A DNA stretch of 64,000 bases from Thiocapsa bogorovii (GCF_021228795.1 NZ_CP089309.1:558001-622000); one strand, 5' to 3'; shown: positions 26,358-39,178, counted from the stretch's first letter. Notes: generated by a model from the letters alone, not told the origin. Program-made: numbers and translations.

Positions 26358-27986
26358 ATGCCAACCACGCCTTACCGCCACGACGTCCTGATTCTCGGCA
26401 GCGGCGCCGCGGGACTAAGCCTCGCACTGCGACTGCACGAGGATCTGTCGGTCGCCGTCATCTCCAAGCGCGAGCTCAAAGAAGGAAGCACGCTCTATGC
26501 GCAAGGCGGCATTTCGGCCGTGCTGGATGCGACGGACTCGATCGAATCGCACGTCCAGGACACCCTCAAGGCCGGCGCCGGGCTCTGCGACCGTCGCGTG
26601 GTTAAGCACATCGTTGAGCGCGGACCGGACAACATCCGCTGGTTACTCGATCAGGGCGTGGAGTTTACACGCGATGAGGCAAGCGCATCGACAGGCGGCT
26701 ATCACCTGACCCGCGAAGGGGGCCACACCCATCGCCGCGTCATCCACGCCGCCGACGCAACCGGCCGAGCAGTGTCGACGACGCTCGAGGCACAGGTGCG
26801 TAACAAGCCGAACGTCACGCTGTTCGAGGAGCACATCGCGGTCGATCTCATCACCTCCAAACATCGCCCCGGCAAGAAAGACCACCGCTGTCTAGGCGCC
26901 TACATCCTTGATCTGGGCACGGGACAGGTCGAAGTCCACCTTGCACGTTTTGTCGTCTTGGCGACCGGGGGCGCAAACAAGGTCTATCTCTACACCAGCA
27001 ACCCCGATGTCTCAACCGGCGACGGCATCGCAATGGCCTGGCGAGCCGGGTGTCGGGTGGCGAACATGGAATTCATGCAGTTTCACCCGACCTGCCTCTA
27101 TCACGCCGAGGCGCGTTCCTTTCTGATTACCGAGGCGCTGCGCGGGGAAGGCGCACGTTTACTGTTGCCCGACGGAGAGCGCTTCATGCCCCGGTTCGAC
27201 CCACGTGCCGAGCTCGCCCCGCGCGACATCGTGGCACGCGCCATCGACCATGAGATGAAGCGGCTCGGGACCGCTTGTGTCTATCTCGATATCTCGCATC
27301 GTCCCGCCGATTTCGTCATCGAGCACTTCCCGACCATCCACCGTCGCTGCCTCGAGCTCGGCATCGACATCACAACCGACCCCATACCGGTGGTCCCGGC
27401 GGCACATTACACGTGCGGCGGCGTGATGGTCGATGACCGAGCCCGTACCGATCTACCCGGCCTCTACGCCAGCGGCGAGACCGCCTACACGGGCCTGCAC
27501 GGGGCGAACCGGATGGCGAGCAATTCCCTTCTCGAGTGCCTGGTGTACTCCGAGCTGGCGGCCGAAGACATCGCACGCCTGATGAACGACATTCCGCAGC
27601 CGCCCGAGGTGCAGCCCTGGGACGAGAGCCGGGTCACCGAGCCGGATGAAGAGGTCGTGGTAACACACAACTGGGACGAGCTGCGTCGCTTTATGTGGGA
27701 CTACGTCGGCATCGTGCGCACCAACAAACGCCTGCGCCGCGCCAAGCGCCGTGCGGACTTGCTCCAACAGGAGGTCATCGAGTACTACAGCAAGTTCAGG
27801 GTCAGCAACGACCTGATCGAGCTGCGCAACCTGCTCGAGGTCGCGGACCTGATCATCCAATCGGCGCTGCGCCGACGCGAGAGTCGCGGGCTGCACTACA
27901 CCCTGGATTTTCCGGACAAGGACACGACCCAGCGCACCCCGACCATTCTGATCCCGGACACTTACAGACCACGACACGGCGAGTGA
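26358..27986 (+). CDS. nadB: L-aspartate oxidase
   Basis: NadB oxidises L-aspartate to iminoaspartate in de novo NAD synthesis. The 542-residue flavoprotein has the FAD-binding start [18 protein letters not shown], the substrate-capping and active-site region ([42 protein letters not shown]), and the signature [16 protein letters not shown]. The C-terminal helical domain is complete. ATG 26358 lies 274 bases from the divergent rpoE start. nadA and nadC are not in the window. Confidence 0.97.
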   Translation: MPTTPYRHDVLILGSGAAGLSLALRLHEDLSVAVISKRELKEGSTLYAQGGISAVLDATDSIESHVQDTLKAGAGLCDRRVVKHIVERGPDNIRWLLDQGVEFTRDEASASTGGYHLTREGGHTHRRVIHAADATGRAVSTTLEAQVRNKPNVTLFEEHIAVDLITSKHRPGKKDHRCLGAYILDLGTGQVEVHLARFVVLATGGANKVYLYTSNPDVSTGDGIAMAWRAGCRVANMEFMQFHPTCLYHAEARSFLITEALRGEGARLLLPDGERFMPRFDPRAELAPRDIVARAIDHEMKRLGTACVYLDISHRPADFVIEHFPTIHRRCLELGIDITTDPIPVVPAAHYTCGGVMVDDRARTDLPGLYASGETAYTGLHGANRMASNSLLECLVYSELAAEDIARLMNDIPQPPEVQPWDESRVTEPDEEVVVTHNWDELRRFMWDYVGIVRTNKRLRRAKRRADLLQQEVIEYYSKFRVSNDLIELRNLLEVADLIIQSALRRRESRGLHYTLDFPDKDTTQRTPTILIPDTYRPRHGE

Positions 27987-28390
27987 GCAAAAAGCCACCG
28001 CCGAGCTGTTGACTGAACCGTTTGTGTCACCCCGACGCGCCCTGCCGGGGCCGTGATGTGGATGTGGTGACGAAGGAACCGCTCCGATGCCCGGTGCGGT
28101 CGTCGCACTACCCGTTGAGCACGGTGCGGTTCGTACCTCACCGCACCTACGCGCTGAGTCAATCCTCAAGATTGACCCAGGTCGAAGGCGGCCGTTTTCG
28201 AACTAGGCTATATTGCCTCGTTACGTCGGAACGATTACAGAGTCTGGCGCGCACCGGGTTTCGCTGTCCAAATGACGATGCGCCATCCCGGATCGAACGT
28301 CGAGCACCCGCGGCACAACGGCACTGCCCGGCCCCGAAGCGGTTCCTAGGAGTTCCGCCCGACATCCTCTGAAACTGGAGAACGATCAAG
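27987..28390. other. Non-coding gap between nadB and ppsA
   Basis: 404 bases without a supportable gene. GAGGATTGACTC-like and GTGCGGT repeats give weak self-complementarity (28090-28160), and a TATATT box at 28212-28217 could be part of the ppsA promoter. No clear -35, riboswitch or terminator. Confidence 0.4.
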
Positions 28391-30769
28391 ATGACCGACT
28401 ATGTCCGCTGGCTGAGCGAGCTCGGAATGGACGACGTCCCCGTCGTCGGCGGCAAGAACGCGTCGCTCGGCGAGATGATCCAGAACCTCACCGACGTGGA
28501 CGTTCAGGTGCCGGGCGGGTTCGCGACGACCGCCGACGCCTACCGCGAGTTTCTCGCCAAAGACGGACTGGACGAGCGCATCCAAACGGTCCTCGACGCA
28601 TTGGACGTCGACGACGTCACGGCGCTCTCCCAAGCCGGTCCACGCATCCGCGGCTGGGTCATGGAGCAGCCCTTCCCGGCGGCACTGGAAGCGGCGATCG
28701 ACGACGCCTTCGCCCGCCTCACCGCAGAAGCCGGCACCGCTGCGGTCTCCTGGGCCGTGCGCTCTTCGGCCACCGCCGAGGATCTGCCCGACGCCTCCTT
28801 TGCGGGTCAGCAAGAAACCTTCCTCAACGTCGAGGGTCTGGACAACATCAAACACCGGATTAAGGAGGTCTTCGCCTCCCTGTTCAACGACCGGGCCATC
28901 TCCTATCGCGTGCACCAGGGCTTCGAGCACCGCAATGTCGCCCTCTCGGCCGGCATTCAGCGCATGGTGCGCAGCGATCTGGCCGCCTCCGGCGTCATGT
29001 TCACCCTGGATACCGAATCGGGCTTTCGCGACGCCGTCTTCATCACCTCGAGCTACGGACTCGGCGAGATGGTCGTACAGGGCGCGGTCAACCCGGACGA
29101 GTTCTACGTCCACAAGCCGACGCTGGCTGCCGGCCGTCCCGCGATCCTGCGACGCAGTGTCGGCGACAAGGCGATCCGAATGGTCTACGACGACGCAGCG
29201 GGCGCCAAAAGCCCGGTGCGCACCGAAGACGTCCCGGATGCCGACCGCCCACGCTTCAGCATCACCGACGCCGAGGTCGAGCAGCTCGCGCGGCAAGCCG
29301 TTCTGATCGAGCAGCACTACGGCCGCCCGATGGACATCGAATGGGCGAAAGACGGCAACGACGGCAAGCTCTACGTCGTGCAGGCGCGTCCCGAGACCGT
29401 CCAGAGCCGCTCGGGCAACATCATCGAGCGCTACGTCCTGCGCGAGAAGGGTCCGGTGCTCACCACCGGACGCAGCATCGGCAGCCGTATCGGCGCCGGC
29501 GCGGCCAAGATCGTCTCGAGCATCGCCGACATGCATCGCGTCGAGGCCGGCGACGTCCTTATCACCGACATGACCGATCCGGATTGGGAGCCGGTCATGA
29601 AGCGCGCGGCAGCGATCGTTACCAACCGCGGCGGGCGCACCTGTCATGCTGCCATCATCGCCCGCGAGCTGGGTGTACCCGCCGTGGTCGGCTGCAACGA
29701 CGCGACCGAGGTGGTGAAGGATGGCCAGCTCGTCACCGTCAGCTGCGCGGAGGGCGACACCGGCCTTATCTACGACGGCAAGCTGGCGTTCGACTACAAG
29801 ACCGTGGAGCTCTCGGCCATGCCCGAGATCCCGGTCAAGATCATGATGAACGTCGGCAACCCGGACCGCGCCTTCGCCTTTGCGGCGACGCCGAACGCCG
29901 GTATCGGTCTTGCGCGTCTGGAATTCATCATCAATAACATGATCGGAATCCATCCAAAGGCGCTGCTCGAATTCGACCAGCTCCCGGCAGACCTCAAGGC
30001 CAAGATCGCGCCACGGATCGCCGCCTACGCGAGTCCGCGCGAGTTCTACATCGCCAAGCTTGCCGAGGGCATCTCAACCTTGGCAGCCGCCTTCGCTCCC
30101 AACACGGTCATCGTGCGCATGTCGGACTTCAAGTCCAACGAGTACGCCAACCTGGTCGGCGGAACCCGCTACGAACCCGAGGAAGAGAACCCGATGATCG
30201 GGTTCCGCGGGGCCGGACGCTACGTGGCGGAGAACTTCAAGGACTGCTTCGAGCTCGAGTGCGAGGCGCTCAAGCGGGTGCGCGACGACATGGGTCTGAC
30301 CAACGTCGAGATCATGATTCCGTTCGTGCGGACGCTCAAACAGGCCAAAGCGGTCGTCGAGGCGCTCGCCGAGCAAGGCCTGGAGCGCGGCAAGAACGCG
30401 CTGCGCCTTATTATGATGTGCGAGCTACCCTCCAACGCCGTACTGGCCGATGAGTTTCTTGAATATTTCGACGGTTTTTCGATCGGCTCCAACGACATGA
30501 CCCAGCTCACGCTGGGCCTGGATCGCGACTCGAGCCTGGTCGCCGAGAGCTTCGACGAGCGCGACCCGGCCGTGAAGAAGATGCTCTCGATGGCGATCGC
30601 CGCCTGCCGCGCCCAAGGCAAATATGTCGGCATCTGCGGTCAGGGTCCGTCGGATCACAAGGACTTCGCAGACTGGCTCCTCAAGGAAGGGATCACCAGC
30701 ATCTCGCTCAACCCGGATACCGTCATCGATACCTGGATCTACCTCGCGGAACAGGCAAAGACGCTCTGA
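28391..30769 (+). CDS. ppsA: Phosphoenolpyruvate synthase
   Basis: PpsA makes PEP from pyruvate and ATP (giving AMP and phosphate), a gluconeogenic step. The 792-residue protein has the N-terminal ATP-grasp region ([34 protein letters not shown]), the phosphohistidine domain with the catalytic His near 419 ([21 protein letters not shown]), and the C-terminal TIM-barrel PEP/pyruvate domain ([42 protein letters not shown]). ATG 28391 is preceded by CTGGAGAACGATCAAG. A family 2 repeat begins four bases after its stop and could act at the 3' end. Confidence 0.97.
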   Translation: MTDYVRWLSELGMDDVPVVGGKNASLGEMIQNLTDVDVQVPGGFATTADAYREFLAKDGLDERIQTVLDALDVDDVTALSQAGPRIRGWVMEQPFPAALEAAIDDAFARLTAEAGTAAVSWAVRSSATAEDLPDASFAGQQETFLNVEGLDNIKHRIKEVFASLFNDRAISYRVHQGFEHRNVALSAGIQRMVRSDLAASGVMFTLDTESGFRDAVFITSSYGLGEMVVQGAVNPDEFYVHKPTLAAGRPAILRRSVGDKAIRMVYDDAAGAKSPVRTEDVPDADRPRFSITDAEVEQLARQAVLIEQHYGRPMDIEWAKDGNDGKLYVVQARPETVQSRSGNIIERYVLREKGPVLTTGRSIGSRIGAGAAKIVSSIADMHRVEAGDVLITDMTDPDWEPVMKRAAAIVTNRGGRTCHAAIIARELGVPAVVGCNDATEVVKDGQLVTVSCAEGDTGLIYDGKLAFDYKTVELSAMPEIPVKIMMNVGNPDRAFAFAATPNAGIGLARLEFIINNMIGIHPKALLEFDQLPADLKAKIAPRIAAYASPREFYIAKLAEGISTLAAAFAPNTVIVRMSDFKSNEYANLVGGTRYEPEEENPMIGFRGAGRYVAENFKDCFELECEALKRVRDDMGLTNVEIMIPFVRTLKQAKAVVEALAEQGLERGKNALRLIMMCELPSNAVLADEFLEYFDGFSIGSNDMTQLTLGLDRDSSLVAESFDERDPAVKKMLSMAIAACRAQGKYVGICGQGPSDHKDFADWLLKEGITSISLNPDTVIDTWIYLAEQAKTL

Positions 30770-30772
30770 GGC

Positions 30773-30858
30773 TGAACCGCGTCTCGTTGCGTGCATGCCG
30801 GTGCCGAGGTCGATAGAGCCTCGGTCAACTCCTGCGACCTCGAGCGGACGCGGTTCAG
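30773..30858. repeat. Family 2 inverted-repeat unit after ppsA
   Basis: 86 bp bounded by TGAACCGCGTC and its complement GACGCGGTTCA, starting four bases after the ppsA stop. The ends match the units at 42427, 45131, 45238, 53955, 62441 and 62547. The ends carry a GAACC variant of the usual AAACC. Confidence 0.8.
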
Positions 30859-31082
30859 GACGTCGGGGCGGATGAGCGATCGCGTCATCCGCCGCACGCC
30901 CTCGGCGGTCCGTGACGCCAACATGTAGGCCGGGGTGAGCTTGCGAACCCCGGCAGGTCACCGACGCCGCGGATTCCGGCGTTTGCTCTGCTCACCCGGG
31001 CCGACCCGTCGATCAAAGGTGTTCACCTTATTTGCGAATCGTTACCGAATTGCTTGCCGGGCTGCACGATGAATAGGACCGG

Positions 31083-31850
31083 TTACCTGCGGGCACGCAC
31101 CTCGACCTTGACCAGCGGATGCGCCGCACCATCGCGCACGACGGCGCGATTCCAAGGCACCAAGGCCGTCTGAATCGCCTCGCGAAATCGCGCGCGCTCG
31201 GAGCTGTCCAGATCCACGGTGATTAGACAGCGATAGCCGCGAATCCCGAAGCCGTCGTCCGGACGCAACTTCAGATCAAAGCCTGCGGCCGGGATGATGC
31301 CTTCCCGACGACAGTCTGCGATGACTTGAATGATGCAGGCCGTCATCGTCTCGGTGTTCAGCTCGGCGTTATGCCGAGAACCCGTCCATCCGAGTGCTCT
31401 CGCGCGCATTGCCTCGTCGGGCGCCTCGAGAAGCTGCTGTCGCCGCTCCGTGATCCACTCCCCCGCCACCAACTGCACGGCCACCGAGGCCACGCACTCC
31501 GACGCAAACCGTTGACCTGCCAGCGCAACAACCGGGCGCGGAACAAAGGTGCCGTAGAGACGCATCGTCCGATTCATGCACGGCGCCCCGGCCCCGCGAT
31601 CGGCCAGCACATACCAACGCCGGGCCTCGGCCATCGCATGGGTGTCGCGCACCGCCACCTCGCCGCCGGCACCGAGCTCCCATCCGTCGGGCCAGAGTGC
31701 GACCTGATAGGCCGGTAAGGCCGCGACGACACGGGCGGCCCGATCCGGGTGCCCTCCCGCGCTGGCGCCCGCGACCGATCGCTTGAGCCGCAACGGCGAC
31801 AGGGACGCAAACAGTCTCGACGGACCGGCCGCGAAGGATCGGCTCGGCAC
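31083..31850 (-). CDS. Hypothetical protein downstream of pckG
   Basis: About 255 codons on the minus strand encode a protein I do not recognise. It has a central block VALWPDGWELGAGGEVAVRD and FVPRPVVALAGQRF, and ends VPWNRAVVRDGAAHPLVKVEVRARR. No signal peptide or membrane helix is evident. The start is unsure: the frame is open to 31913, inside pckG, and no ATG lies after the pckG stop. I placed it at the GTG 31850, five bases after that stop. It probably shares the pckG transcript. Confidence 0.5.
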   Translation of the reverse strand: MPSRSFAAGPSRLFASLSPLRLKRSVAGASAGGHPDRAARVVAALPAYQVALWPDGWELGAGGEVAVRDTHAMAEARRWYVLADRGAGAPCMNRTMRLYGTFVPRPVVALAGQRFASECVASVAVQLVAGEWITERRQQLLEAPDEAMRARALGWTGSRHNAELNTETMTACIIQVIADCRREGIIPAAGFDLKLRPDDGFGIRGYRCLITVDLDSSERARFREAIQTALVPWNRAVVRDGAAHPLVKVEVRARR

Positions 31851-31854
31851 CCGC

Positions 31855-33717
<1,863 letters not shown>

Positions 33718-34205
33718 GCCGGACTCCTCATTGTTGAAAAGGTGCGCGGAACGGGTGCGAATCGGGGTGAGGATACCTTCAGGACGACCACCGCGCATCG
33801 TCGAATGCTCGGAGGAACGGTTTTTCCGATCTCGGCATCGACTCGGACTGAATCCTGCGCACGGTGCCTCGAGGGTTCGGCAGCAGTCTTCCTTCGGCAT
33901 ACGCCGGTGCTCGGCTCGGATGCTGGAACCTCATGACGAGCACGCGTAAGATCGAGATCGATCGCGGCAATTTCCCGACGTCCCTGCCACGGCCGGACCC
34001 GTGATGCGTCATGGGCAATAGCGAGACTCCTAAGGTTATGAGGGACCTTGTTCAACCCTGATTCGGCGACGCTGCTCACACTGCGCGACCGCCGGAATCG
34101 ACGTACCGAGATCATCTTCGACGGTGCCGGACTCGACCGACCCGGCGCGGATTTCACCTCGAGACCGGGATGAAACCTAGCTCATCACGGCAATCAGGAT
34201 GCGAC
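33718..34205. other. Non-coding gap between pckG and the cytochrome module
   Basis: 488 bases between divergent genes, so it must hold promoters for both. I see no convincing promoter, repeat or conserved reading frame. AGGATGCGAC before 34206 gives the ribosome-binding site of the first cytochrome. Confidence 0.4.
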
Positions 34206-35261
34206 ATGAATGCCTCACGCGACCGGGTGGCCCGACAGGGAGCCCAACTTCACCCCGATCAATCGCGACCGGCCTCGACAACCGGCCCTGCATCGACGAC
34301 AGTCCGGGCTGTCCGCCTCGGCTGGTCGCTCGCCCTGTGGCTCTGTCTATTCGCGTTCGGGGCGAGCGCCGCCCCGGCCCCCGAGGCGATCGCCGAGCCG
34401 GTCGGCGATGCCCTGGACATTGATCGCGCCGAAGCCTCGGCGGATCGGCACGCCTGCCTGCGCTGCCATGCCATGTCGACCCTTGCGTACCGCGATCCCG
34501 ATGACGGGGAGATCGTCGATCTCTCGATCGATCGCGAGGGCCTCGCGCACTCGGTCCACGGCGAGCTGGCCTGCATCGACTGTCATCGCCGCAGCTATCG
34601 ACGCTACCCGCACCCGAACCGGCCTGCTCCGGGCGATCTGGACTGTATCGGCTGTCACGAAGACGACGACCACGACCTGAGCCGAGGGTGGATCGACATC
34701 GATGCCGAGTTCAAACGCAGCGTCCACGCCGTGTCGGACGCACCGGAGGCCTTGGGTTTCAGTTGCCACTCCTGTCACGATCCGCATCGTTTCCGCCCGG
34801 CGGTGGTAGGAGAGCCCATCGCCCGGATCGTACGGAACCACAACGAGGTCTGCCTGTCTTGCCATATGCAGCTGGTCGGGCCGTCGAGTACAAGCCACGA
34901 CTGGCTGCCGAACCGAGACGCTCACTGGACATCGGTGCGTTGCGTGGACTGTCACACGCCCGTCGCCGTGTTTGCGCATCATGAAATTCTGCCCGCCGAG
35001 GACAGCGAGCAGAATTGCGTGAGCTGTCACTCCGCCGACCCGCAGCTCCTCGCGCGGCTCTATCAATTCCGATCGGAGGAGGATATCGCCCGCCGCGGCT
35101 TGCTCGCCAAGGCCGTATTCAACGAGGCCTATGTGGTCGGAATGAGCAAAAGCCCGGCGCTCGACCGACTCAGCTTGGTGATCATGGGCCTGATGGTCCT
35201 GCTGCTTGCGGCGCACGGCCTCGGTCGCTATCTCGCCCGTCGGGCAAACAGGAGGGCATGA
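34206..35261 (+). CDS. Membrane-anchored heptaheme c-type cytochrome
   Basis: The 351-residue protein has an N-terminal export segment (LGWSLALWLCLFAFGASAAP) after a long polar leader. Seven CxxCH heme sites follow (CLRCH, CIDCH, CIGCH, CHSCH, CLSCH, CVDCH, CVSCH), then a C-terminal membrane helix (LSLVIMGLMVLLLAAHGLG). The hemes should lie in the periplasm. ATG 34206 has AGGA 7 bases upstream; the frame opens at 34170. It overlaps the cytochrome b gene (ATGATG at 35258-35263), so the two and the following octaheme gene form one translated unit. I infer electron transfer between the quinone pool and periplasmic partners; the substrate is unknown. Confidence 0.85.
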   Translation: MNASRDRVARQGAQLHPDQSRPASTTGPASTTVRAVRLGWSLALWLCLFAFGASAAPAPEAIAEPVGDALDIDRAEASADRHACLRCHAMSTLAYRDPDDGEIVDLSIDREGLAHSVHGELACIDCHRRSYRRYPHPNRPAPGDLDCIGCHEDDDHDLSRGWIDIDAEFKRSVHAVSDAPEALGFSCHSCHDPHRFRPAVVGEPIARIVRNHNEVCLSCHMQLVGPSSTSHDWLPNRDAHWTSVRCVDCHTPVAVFAHHEILPAEDSEQNCVSCHSADPQLLARLYQFRSEEDIARRGLLAKAVFNEAYVVGMSKSPALDRLSLVIMGLMVLLLAAHGLGRYLARRANRRA

Positions 35262-35920
35262 TGACATCGCTGTATCTCTATCCGGCTTGGCTGCGGCTTT
35301 GGCACTGGATAAACGCGCTCTTGTTCCTGGCCTTGATCGCCTCCGGGGTCAGCATGCATTACGCCGGGGCCGATTGGCTGATGCCCTTCGCCACCGCACG
35401 CGTCGTGCACAATACAGCCGGGATATTGCTGACCATCGCTTGGATCGGATTCGTCGTGACGAATGCCCGAAGCGAGAATGCACGCCACTATCGCGTCCGG
35501 TTTCGCACACTCATCGGGGATTTGATCGCCCAGACGCGCTACTACATGATCGGAATCTTCCGGCTTGAGCCGCATCCGTTTCACGTCACCGAGGCCATGA
35601 AGTTCAACACACTTCAACAACTCAGCTATCTCGGCGTCATGTACGGCCTGATGCCGATCCTCCTCATCAGCGGCTGGGCCTTCCTCTATTCGGTCTATCT
35701 GCCGGAGACCCTATTCGGCCTCGGAAGCGTTTGGGTCGTCGCCATGACCCATGTCGTCGTCAGCTATCTTCTGGCACTCTTCCTCTTGGTGCACATGTAC
35801 ATCATTACCACCGGCGAGACGGTCTTTTCGAATCTCCGCGCGATGATCACCGGATGGCATCGCGAAACCGACCCTCCCCGTCCCGAGACCCCGGCTTCAG
35901 CCCCGCGTGAGACGCCATGA
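35261..35920 (+). CDS. Di-heme-type membrane cytochrome b
   Basis: The 219-residue protein resembles the cytochrome b subunits of Ni-Fe hydrogenases and thiosulfate/formate reductases. It has about four membrane helices with histidines suited to heme b: RLWHWINALLFLALIASG, VVHNTAGILL, and VAMTHVVVSYLLALFLLVHMYIITTG. It would connect quinone to the heptaheme partner. GGAGG ends 5 bases before the ATG at 35261; an ATG at 35258 overlapping the upstream stop is the alternative. It overlaps the octaheme gene by four bases. Confidence 0.88.
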   Translation: MTSLYLYPAWLRLWHWINALLFLALIASGVSMHYAGADWLMPFATARVVHNTAGILLTIAWIGFVVTNARSENARHYRVRFRTLIGDLIAQTRYYMIGIFRLEPHPFHVTEAMKFNTLQQLSYLGVMYGLMPILLISGWAFLYSVYLPETLFGLGSVWVVAMTHVVVSYLLALFLLVHMYIITTGETVFSNLRAMITGWHRETDPPRPETPASAPRETP

Positions 35921-38124
35921 ACGCATTCGCCAAAACCCTGTTGACACCCAAGAACGCACGCCGGCTTCTCGTCACGGTTGCGGTGGGACTGCTCGTCTTG
36001 TTCGTGCTCTACAAGGTCGTCTATCCGATCGCTTTCGACGCCTACGTGGGGAAATCAAACGCACCTTTGACCTATGCCAACAGTCAGCCGATCACGGAGG
36101 AGGAGCTCGAGGCGATGGCGAACGAGCTCTCTATGAGCGCTCGCCGCGCGGCCGCCGAGGCCATCGTCGGGCAAGACGACAACGCCTTCGCGCGACGGGT
36201 CAAGGTCGAGATGCTGATGAACACGCAGTCCTTCATGCGTGAGCACGAGCCGACGCACATCAAGTATTTTCGTGATGCGAAGATTCTGCAGTACGAAGGA
36301 CCCGAGACCTGCCTGCAGTGCCACGCCACCATCACCGTCCGGCATCACGACGGGCGTCTCTCCGAGGTCGACACCCTCGACGACATCGTCAACTCGGTCC
36401 ATTTCAAGTTTCAAAGCGACGGCGGCGGCGGATTCTCGACCTACGGCTACGACGGACGCCAGGTGAACGCAGAGGGCAGCCGTCCGATCCCGGTCGGCAA
36501 GATCAACCGCGCCTGCGGCATCCCCGGCAGCTTCTCCTGGACCGGCTGGGCGGCGCTGGTGGAGAGTAGGCCAGAATCAACGCATGGCGAGGTTGAGTTA
36601 CGCAGCGAAGGCTGCGGCCAATGCCATATCGGCGGGAACTATCAGCCGGCGACCGAAAAGATGATGCCGATCGGCGACGTGCCCGATGTCGCCAAAGAGG
36701 GGATCGACTGTTTGATCTGTCATTCCAGCAAATACGACATGAACCAGCGATACGTGATCCGCGACGATGTCGGACTGCGTTGGAATCAGGACCGCACGAT
36801 GCGAGCAGCACTCACCGTGGGGCGCTCGACGACCAAGAACTGTCTGAACTGTCATCAGCACAATATGGGCGGGGATGCCTATCTGCACAACGAGGCCGCA
36901 AAGGCACTCGGAGACAAGCACCAGCGCCTGCTGCATACGGGCGCCAAACGCGGCAACCCCTTCAGCCCGCAGGACGACGTGCATGCCGCGGCCGGTCTGC
37001 AATGCACCGATTGCCATGTCCCGGAAGGCCACAAGATCCCGCGCGGCCGAATGGGTGTCGATCTCGTCGCCAACGACCTGCCGAATGTCGATGTCTCCTG
37101 CATCACCTGTCACAGCGTCGCACCGCACAACCGCTCCGAGCACAAGGCGCTGCTCAACGGGCATCTTGATCGGATCGCCTGCGAGACGTGTCATATCAGG
37201 GAGCTCCAGGAGAACAACGTCGTGCTCCGCGACTGGGTTCACCCGACGTGGGATGCGGAGGAAGGCATCTTCACGCCCACCGACATCTATCGCTCCGGCG
37301 AGGTCAACAAGGGCTTCACCTTCCTCTGGTTCAACGGCAACGGAACCTTCCTGGCGAACGCCCTGGGCAACAACCCCAATGGCTCGACCGAATACAATCC
37401 GCTCATGCACCAACTGGCCCGGATCGATGACCCGGAGGTCGTCGCCGCTGTACGCGAACGAGCGATCGAGCTGAAGAAGACCTATCCGGATATCGATGTG
37501 GATGCCTATGTCGAAGCCGCGACCGATCCGCTCTCCCAACTCACGCCCGAGCAATTGGACGAGCGGCGTCGAATGCTGGACGAAAACCTGCGTGCGCACA
37601 TGAACAACGGGGAGAGCCGTATCTATCCCTTCAAGCTCTTCAACGCCATGATGTACGAGGATATGGGGAATCAAGGTCCGTTCGGCGCCATGATCCTGCC
37701 GTTCGATTACGCGACCTACTACGAGACGGGAGACACGACCGCGTCCGTGAAGCAGGCGATCCGTGACCCCATCGTCCAGCGCATGTACCAAGAGCCGTTC
37801 AAGCTCTACATGATGGACGAGTTCATGGCCTACTTCGGGGTCAGCGGCGGATGGAAGACCGATTACCCGCTGGTCGACGGCACCCTCGAGAACGTCGAGC
37901 CTAAATGGATGCGACAGATGGGCTCGCTCATGGTCAATCACGGCATTCAACCCGTGGGCCGCGATTGCGTCGAGTGCCATTCGCCCGACGGCATCCTCGA
38001 TTATCGTGCCTTGGGCTATTCGGAGGAGCGTGCAGCTGAGCTCGAGACTCTCGACATGGTCGAGAATCTCCGCCCCGCGGCAAAGCTCTCCGCAAAGGGC
38101 GACGGGTGGTCCCGAATCCGGTAA
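35917..38124 (+). CDS. Membrane-anchored octaheme c-type cytochrome
   Basis: The 735-residue protein has one N-terminal membrane helix (LLVTVAVGLLVLFVLYKVV, about 17-36) and eight CxxCH sites (CLQCH, CGQCH, CLICH, CLNCH, CTDCH, CITCH, CETCH, CVECH). Long heme-free stretches, notably about 450-680, suggest a catalytic or docking domain. The family resembles octaheme tetrathionate reductase/HAO-like cytochromes in size and heme number, but I see no CxxCK active-site motif, so I do not assign a reaction. It follows cytochrome b with an ATGA overlap. The eighth heme is near the C-terminus, far from the other seven. Confidence 0.85.
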   Translation: MNAFAKTLLTPKNARRLLVTVAVGLLVLFVLYKVVYPIAFDAYVGKSNAPLTYANSQPITEEELEAMANELSMSARRAAAEAIVGQDDNAFARRVKVEMLMNTQSFMREHEPTHIKYFRDAKILQYEGPETCLQCHATITVRHHDGRLSEVDTLDDIVNSVHFKFQSDGGGGFSTYGYDGRQVNAEGSRPIPVGKINRACGIPGSFSWTGWAALVESRPESTHGEVELRSEGCGQCHIGGNYQPATEKMMPIGDVPDVAKEGIDCLICHSSKYDMNQRYVIRDDVGLRWNQDRTMRAALTVGRSTTKNCLNCHQHNMGGDAYLHNEAAKALGDKHQRLLHTGAKRGNPFSPQDDVHAAAGLQCTDCHVPEGHKIPRGRMGVDLVANDLPNVDVSCITCHSVAPHNRSEHKALLNGHLDRIACETCHIRELQENNVVLRDWVHPTWDAEEGIFTPTDIYRSGEVNKGFTFLWFNGNGTFLANALGNNPNGSTEYNPLMHQLARIDDPEVVAAVRERAIELKKTYPDIDVDAYVEAATDPLSQLTPEQLDERRRMLDENLRAHMNNGESRIYPFKLFNAMMYEDMGNQGPFGAMILPFDYATYYETGDTTASVKQAIRDPIVQRMYQEPFKLYMMDEFMAYFGVSGGWKTDYPLVDGTLENVEPKWMRQMGSLMVNHGIQPVGRDCVECHSPDGILDYRALGYSEERAAELETLDMVENLRPAAKLSAKGDGWSRIR

Positions 38125-38190
38125 CGACCTTGCCGACTCGGAAGCCCGCGATGGCGAGCCGTCCGGTCCAATTGAGTCGAGGAGCAACGC

Positions 38191-38541
38191 ATGGGACTCG
38201 CCCTGAGATTGTACGAGAACCTGACCGAGGCGCCGGACGACGCAACGCGCTTTAGGCTGATCGTCGAGACGATCGATGCCTTGGAGCAACAGTGGCCGCG
38301 CGCCGGCGATGTCGCCCTTCGGTCGGATGTCCGCGAGTCCGAGCTGCGGATCCAAAAAGAAATCGCCGAGCTTCGGGCCGAGGTAAAACGGGATATCGCC
38401 GCGCTTCGGGCCGAGGTCCAAAAGGATATCGCCAATGTCCATGCCACCATCGAGCGAACAAAGGTCGATCTGCTGAAGTGGATCGTACCCTTGATGCTGG
38501 GCCAGGTGGCCGCCCTCGCGGCATTAGTCAAGCTCCTCTGA
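38191..38541 (+). CDS. Small coiled-coil protein with C-terminal membrane helix
   Basis: The 116-residue protein has a central coiled coil with near-perfect repeats (EIAELRAEVKRDIAALRAEV, then KDIANVHATIERTKVDLLKW) and a C-terminal hydrophobic helix (IVPLMLGQVAALAALVKLL). This layout matches the DUF1640/CCDC90-like group of small membrane coiled-coil proteins with no firm bacterial function. It lies 66 bases after the octaheme gene, with GAGGAGCAACGC before the ATG, so it may share the transcript. A role as a membrane organiser is only a guess. Confidence 0.8.
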   Translation: MGLALRLYENLTEAPDDATRFRLIVETIDALEQQWPRAGDVALRSDVRESELRIQKEIAELRAEVKRDIAALRAEVQKDIANVHATIERTKVDLLKWIVPLMLGQVAALAALVKLL

Positions 38542-38623
38542 ACAGACCGCAGGACTCCTGCTGTACCACGTTCCCCCAGGTCCGACAGCCCCGCCGAGCA
38601 CGCCGGTGACTTCCGTGCCCGGC

Positions 38624-39178
38624 CTATAGACAGGCATCCCTCAGCGCCTTCATGTATTCAAGTCCCTTCTGGCGGGCGAATGCAATATTACGTTCGGGGA
38701 TGCCATCCGGATCGGGATAGTGTTGCAGCACGCTCTCGATGCTCTCTTCGCGGAGCAGATGCAACATCGGATACGGGGATCTGTTCGTATAATTTGCCGG
38801 ATCATCCGCGGGCGCATCCGCAAACCGATAATCGGGATGGAAGCCGGCAACCTGATAATGACCTTCATAGCCTTCCGCTTCCAGAAGCCCTTCCGCCAGC
38901 GCAACCAAGTCCAGATAGGCCTCGAAATCCGGAAAGGCTCCCGGCAGGATCAACAGTGTTGTTTCAATCGACGGAGTCGTATCAAGGCGGCGGCATTCCG
39001 AAAAAAACGCTTTCAAGCAGGATTCCTGATCGGAGGCGTCCCCGACTTGGTAATGTATCGCGCCGCGATTGAACTCTCGTGCCGCAAAGGGACATAGACG
39101 ACACCCGATCACGACCTCTGAGATCCATTTTTTGGTCCGCACGATCGCGTCCTCGGATTCACTCATCATCTGTTCCAT
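38624..39178 (-). CDS. DUF1415 protein
   Basis: The 184-residue protein matches the DUF1415 family of gammaproteobacteria: WISEVVIGCRLCPFA, LLILPGAFPDFEAYLDL, VAGFHPDYRFADAP, YTNRSPYPMLHLLREESI. Function is unknown; the conserved Cys, His and Asp residues suggest a small-molecule or metal site. Start choice is open between ATG 39178 and the ATG pair at 39169/39166. It is divergent from hupS, leaving a control region of about 380 bases between them. Confidence 0.88.
   Translation of the reverse strand: MEQMMSESEDAIVRTKKWISEVVIGCRLCPFAAREFNRGAIHYQVGDASDQESCLKAFFSECRRLDTTPSIETTLLILPGAFPDFEAYLDLVALAEGLLEAEGYEGHYQVAGFHPDYRFADAPADDPANYTNRSPYPMLHLLREESIESVLQHYPDPDGIPERNIAFARQKGLEYMKALRDACL

Noticed and set aside
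36598-38442. 614-codon open frame antisense to the octaheme gene
   Set aside because: Same GC-driven shadow effect; the sense frame has eight heme motifs.
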